Shown here piece by piece: positions 60,121 through 64,000 of a stretch of DNA of 64,000 nt. The stretch spans positions 1,054,001 through 1,118,000 of the forward strand of contig NZ_AP021872.1 in NCBI RefSeq assembly GCF_014218255.1. Reading direction: 5' to 3'. How positions within the stretch are numbered: the first letter of the stretch is position 1; every line of letters begins with the position of its first letter. Source of the DNA: Mycoavidus sp. B2-EB. Lineage in GTDB: Bacteria; Pseudomonadota; Gammaproteobacteria; Burkholderiales; Burkholderiaceae. Under the pieces are notes generated by a model. That model had not been told where the DNA came from. It ran no database searches and worked only from the letters and a program-made list of their open reading frames with translations. The position numbers and the translations under genes are program-made.

Positions 60121-61671
60121 CTTTCAATTACCCACAGATTTAACGCGTTTAAAGCCTGTTAACAATGATCGAGTTCTGTTAACGTCATTGCTCGTACAGA
60201 TGATGAGACCTATGGATGTTAAAAAGAAAGCGTGGCAAAGATAGCAGGGTAGGAAAGAGTGAAGATCAGAAATGGTTTGAAGAGGAGATAGGACAGAATA
60301 AGTTCCGCGATGAACGCCTTACGAAGAGATTTAGGCTGGTCCTAGAGCGTTTGTGGTCTTACGTTGGTCAGAGTATTCCGATGGCCTTTCAGGACTGGAG
60401 TAACACGAAAGCAGCCTACCGGTTTTTTTCGAATGCTAAAGTGAGCGAACAGGAAATCCTAAGTGGGCATTACGAAGCAACTCAAAAGCGGTTTGAAGCC
60501 TCAAGAGGCCCCATATTAGTATTGCAGGATACGACCGAATTCTCATATAAACGAGAGCATCCGGAGTGGATAGGCGCGACGCGTGAAGTTGCAGGTCGCA
60601 AAGACCAGATGGGGAAGAACATCAAATATACGGTGTGTGGGATTTTGATGCATTCGAGTCTGCTGGTTACCACACAAGGTGTTCCACTGGGGTTGGCAGC
60701 AATCAAATTCTGGACGCGCAAGAAGTTCAAGGGGACCAGGGCCCTCAAGTGTAAAATTAATCCAACACGCATTCCGATCGAAGAGAAGGAAAGTTATCGG
60801 TGGCTCGAGAATTTGCGGCAATCCACCGCATTGCTTAGCGATCCCCAGCGGTGTGTCCATGTAGGTGATCGCGAAAGCGACATTTACGAACTCTTCTGTT
60901 TAGCGCAAGAGCTCCAAACAAATTTCTTGGTTCGGACCTGTGTGGATCGGCTCGCAACAGATGGGAAGCATACGATCTCGCAAGAAATGGAAGAGGTTCG
61001 CGTTAATGGAATACATCGAATTACGGTTCGAGACTCTAAGGGTAAGGAGCATCGAGCTGTGCTGGAGCTTCGATATCATCGCATAAAGGTGTTGCCTCCC
61101 ATCGGCAAACAGCGTCGTTACCCGCCTTTGCATCTGACGGTGATTCATGCATTTGAACGGGACGCACCTGCAAGCAGAGAGCCTATTGAATGGAAGTTGA
61201 TCACCAATTTATCCGTGACTTCTCGCAAGCAAGCTATTGAAAAATTGGACTGGTATGCACTACGCTGGAAAATAGAGGTATTCCACAAAGTCCTCAAATC
61301 AGGCTGTAAGGCTGAAGAGTCCAAGCTGCGTACAGCTGAGCGGCTAGTCAATCTCATTTCTATATTCTGTGTCGTGAGTTGGCGTATCTTCTGGATGACT
61401 ATGCTACATCGAGCTGCGCCAGATATATCGGCTGAAATCGCGCTGACGCCTTCTGAAATGCAGCGGCTTGATCAATTGGTCAAAGATAAGCCGAAAAATG
61501 TAAATGCCAATCCTCTTACACGGTACATCATTAAGCTAGCTCAACTAGGGGGCTATCTAGCTCGAACCGGTGATCCTCCTCCTGGTAACACCGTTATCTG
61601 GCGTGGGTTACGAAAACTTATTGATATACAGATCGGTTTTGAACTCGCTCATAATTGTGGGTAATTGCAAG
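60121..61671 (+). mobile_element. IS4-family, IS50-group insertion sequence
   Basis: A complete 1,551-bp element. The ends are inverted repeats: left CTTTCAATTACCCACA, right (inverted) CTTGCAATTACCCACA. The direct repeat TCAATTAAC flanks it at 60112-60120 and 61672-61680, a 9-bp target duplication as made by IS50/Tn5. Removing the element and one repeat restores the kdpD frame (DAVLIERLLVNLLENAAKYT). The untouched duplication argues for a recent insertion. Confidence 0.95.
60216..61664 (+). CDS. IS50/Tn5-type transposase
   Basis: An intact 482-residue DDE transposase. The N-terminal part has the Tn5 Tnp-like FRDERLTKRF and QSIPMAFQDWSNTKAAYRFF. Catalytic residues: D105 in LQDTTEF, D218 in VHVGDRESDIY, and the YREK signature Y347, R350, E354, K361 in YALRWKIEVFHKVLKSG. 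The C-terminal part with LARTGDPPPGNTVIWRGLRK is typical. It is probably able to move the element. Confidence 0.95.
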   Translation: MLKRKRGKDSRVGKSEDQKWFEEEIGQNKFRDERLTKRFRLVLERLWSYVGQSIPMAFQDWSNTKAAYRFFSNAKVSEQEILSGHYEATQKRFEASRGPILVLQDTTEFSYKREHPEWIGATREVAGRKDQMGKNIKYTVCGILMHSSLLVTTQGVPLGLAAIKFWTRKKFKGTRALKCKINPTRIPIEEKESYRWLENLRQSTALLSDPQRCVHVGDRESDIYELFCLAQELQTNFLVRTCVDRLATDGKHTISQEMEEVRVNGIHRITVRDSKGKEHRAVLELRYHRIKVLPPIGKQRRYPPLHLTVIHAFERDAPASREPIEWKLITNLSVTSRKQAIEKLDWYALRWKIEVFHKVLKSGCKAEESKLRTAERLVNLISIFCVVSWRIFWMTMLHRAAPDISAEIALTPSEMQRLDQLVKDKPKNVNANPLTRYIIKLAQLGGYLARTGDPPPGNTVIWRGLRKLIDIQIGFELAHNCG

Positions 61672-61680
61672 TCAATTAAC

Positions 61681-64000
61681 ACTGCATCCAGTTTCAGCAG
61701 AGGCAAATTAGGCGGTAGTTGCACTTGAGTTAAATGTCCAGCCAGCAAATGACGGCACTGATGCAAGGCGCTGCCAATCACTTCTTCGAGCATCAGCCAC
61801 TGGCGATTGAGTTGAATCTCGCCGGCCTGCAAACGCGCCATATCCAGCAAATTCGTGACCAGCCGATTCATTGCGAGCGCCTCATCGTGAATCGCTACAA
61901 TCAGCTCAGTATGGGTGGCGCGCTCTATCGACTTAGACATTAACATTGAGGCAAAACCCACAATTGAAGTGAGCGGCGTGCGCAAATCGTGCGAAATTGC
62001 GGCAAGGAGTGCGTTACGCATCCGCTCTGACTCCATCGAGACTAACGCATCTTGCGCGACTTCAACATAATGCACTCGCTCTAGAGCTAATGCGACCTGC
62101 GCTGTTAGAGTATCGAGCAATTGCTTCTGCTCAGGCGCACTGAGCTGCTGCTGAGGAATCAGCGCCAACACGCCGCGTGTGCGCATGGGAGCTCTGAGCG
62201 GCAAATAAAGCGCTGGCGCCGCCCTTAAGGTATCTGTGCCTTGCCCTGCTGCTTGCGCCTGATGATAGGCCCACTGCGCAATGCCAAGATCAATCTGCCC
62301 CTCGTCTAAGTTCCAGGGCGGATTCGGCTTTTCAATTTTTTGACACACTCTATCTAGACTATCTGGCAGCAAAATCGAGATCTTGGCTTGAAAAATCTCA
62401 CTAATATGGCGACTGCCAATTTCAATAATCTGTTCTGTCGTCAGTGCTGCCGCCAACTCACGGGTCATTGCATACAGCGTGCTTGTACGCTGTTCGCGAT
62501 ACGTGGCAATGCGCGCTTCGCGCCGCAAGTTAGAGGTCAAATGACTGATCACCAGCGAAGTCACTAGCAGTCCTAAAAAGGTGAGTAGATATTCTGCATC
62601 TGACACAGCTAAAGAAAAACGGGGTGACACAAAAAAGAAATCGAAAGCAACTACACTTAAAAATGAAGCGAATATACCTGGCCCACGCCCCAGTCGAGCT
62701 GCAGCAAAAATTACGCCAAGCAAGTAAAGCATGGCCAAATTGGTCAAATCAATATGCACTAAAAAAGCCGTGGCTAGCCACGTAATCAAAGCGCAAATCG
62801 CCCCGGCTTTCAAATAACGATGCCAGATAAAATGGCTTGAGGGCGCTGCGGATTTCTTATTGGTGCATAGAGTGTGCCGAGGAAAATTTAAAGTAGCGGG
62901 CACCTCTTTGGCATCTGTCGCGATTAATATCACATCGATATCTGCAGCCTGTCGCAGCAACTTCATGCCCAATGGTTGGCTTAATCTATTTGCTAAGCGA
63001 GTACGAAGCGGTGCGCCCACCACAAATTTTGACACATTGCGTAGCCGTGCATAAGCGGTGAGTTGAGCTGCTATGTCGGTGCCATTCGGCGTCACGGTTT
63101 CCGCCCCCAATTCTTGCGCCAATTTGAGCGCAGCAAAGATGCGGGTCCGTTGCGCGTCACCTAGCCGCTGCAATTTTGGGGTTTCGACGTAAGCTGCAAT
63201 CCAATCCGCCTTCAAAGCAGTGGCAAGGCGCGCCGCTGCGCGCACTAAATTGAGGTTTTCTGGGCCAGGCCCAAGGCAAACTAGAAGCCGCTCACGCGCT
63301 TGCCAGACAGATTGGATTGAACGATCCGCGCGATACTCGCGCATCTGCGCATCCACGCGATCAGCGGTGCGCCGCAATGCGAGTTCACGCAGCGCAATTA
63401 GATTGCCTTTACGGAAAAAATGTTGCGTCGCCCGCTCCGCCTGTTGTGGCAAATACACTTTGCCATCGCGCAAACGCATCAGCAACTCTTCCACCGGCAA
63501 ATCAACCAGCATCACTTCTTCAGCCAAATCGAATATATGATCAGGCACGATTTCGCGCACTTGAATACCCGTGATGCGGCCCACGATATCGTTTAAACTG
63601 CCCAGATGCTGAACGTTAATCGTAGTGTCTACATCAATGCCTGCTTCCAATAATTCGCAAACATCTTGCCAGCGTTTTAAATGGCGCGCACCCGCCACAT
63701 TGGTATGGGCCAGTTCATCCACTAAGATTAAAGCCGGCTTACGCAAGAGCGCTACATCTAGATCAAATTCAGATAATAAGCGCCCGTGCTGGGTCAATTT
63801 TTGACGTGGCAGCACCTCTAAGCCGGCCAGCAAGTCATTCGTTTCAGCCCGGCCATGGGTCTCTACAATACCGACCACCACATCCTCGCCTTCCGCTTGA
63901 CGGCAACGTGCAGCCTTTAACATTGCACACGTTTTACCAACGCCAGCACAGGCGCCAAAAAAAATTTTAAGTCGGCCGCGCCGCCGTTTTTCTGCGCTAC
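61681..64000 (-). pseudogene. kdpD: kdpD 5' part (sensor, membrane and histidine domains), runs off the window
   Basis: The osmo/potassium-sensing histidine kinase KdpD, without its start, which lies beyond the window edge. In order: the KdpD sensor domain with Walker A FFGACAGVGKT (near 63960) and VDELAHTNVAGARHLKRWQD; a USP-like domain with VCLGPGPENL; four membrane segments (AGAICALITWLATAFLVHID through LLVTSLVIS); a GAF-like part; and the phosphoacceptor region AAISHDLRTPLTSIVGF. The frame then enters the IS element and would end about 24 codons later (61608). A truncated protein could insert in the membrane but lacks the ATP-binding domain. Confidence 0.94.

Overview
The window looks like part of a Burkholderiaceae chromosome from a host-restricted lineage. 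The gene order xseB-ispA-dxs-folE2, the long ThiE with an N-terminal extension, and the TsaD, RhlE, TypA, ClpB, IspDF and Mfd proteins are all of Burkholderia type. Base composition, however, is only moderate in GC, several stretches are AT-rich, and insertion sequences and broken genes are frequent. An endofungal or otherwise intracellular relative such as the Mycoavidus/Glomeribacter group is my best guess; this is inference and no marker RNA gene is present to settle it.

Bases 1-9400 are housekeeping: an Rpn-type nuclease relic, tsaD, an isoprenoid/folate operon on the minus strand (xseB-ispA-dxs-folE2) and a thiamine operon on the plus strand (thiO-thiS-thiG-thiE). Bases 9400-25300 form a polyamine-type ABC transport region: an AraC-family regulator, potBCD without an ATPase gene, a transaldolase-like gene, a complete potABCD set, an extra potD and a 2-hydroxycarboxylate transporter. 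A decayed further copy of the same block follows (thiE tail, potA tail, broken IS21 element, potC tail, intact fourth potD, transporter tail). A Rieske oxygenase and a 3-mercaptopyruvate sulfurtransferase follow.

Bases 27500-46570, all read on the minus strand, are the most unusual part: a polymorphic-toxin (CdiA/filamentous haemagglutinin-like) locus. A 3,426-residue protein ends in a PoNe-like nuclease domain and overlaps its PoNi-like (DUF1910/DUF1911) immunity gene by 4 bases. Behind it lies an array of displaced C-terminal toxin modules, each followed by its own candidate immunity gene: an unidentified toxin with a small immunity gene, a second PoNe/PoNi pair whose toxin is frameshifted in a C tract, a remnant of a third PoNe/PoNi pair, and a frameshifted toxin of another type with an immunity candidate made of two tandem domains. 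An IS21 element and a 421-bp internally deleted IS701-type element have landed in the array. The large protein lacks a recognisable signal peptide and the first half of the secretion (TPS) domain, and no transporter partner is in the window.

Bases 46890-59700 return to housekeeping: trhO, rhlE, typA, clpB with a sigma-32-like promoter, ispF, ispD, mfd and kdpE. The window ends in kdpD, which is split by a 1,551-bp IS4/IS50-type element flanked by a perfect 9-bp target duplication. That insertion separates the phosphoacceptor-histidine half of the sensor kinase from its ATP-binding half.
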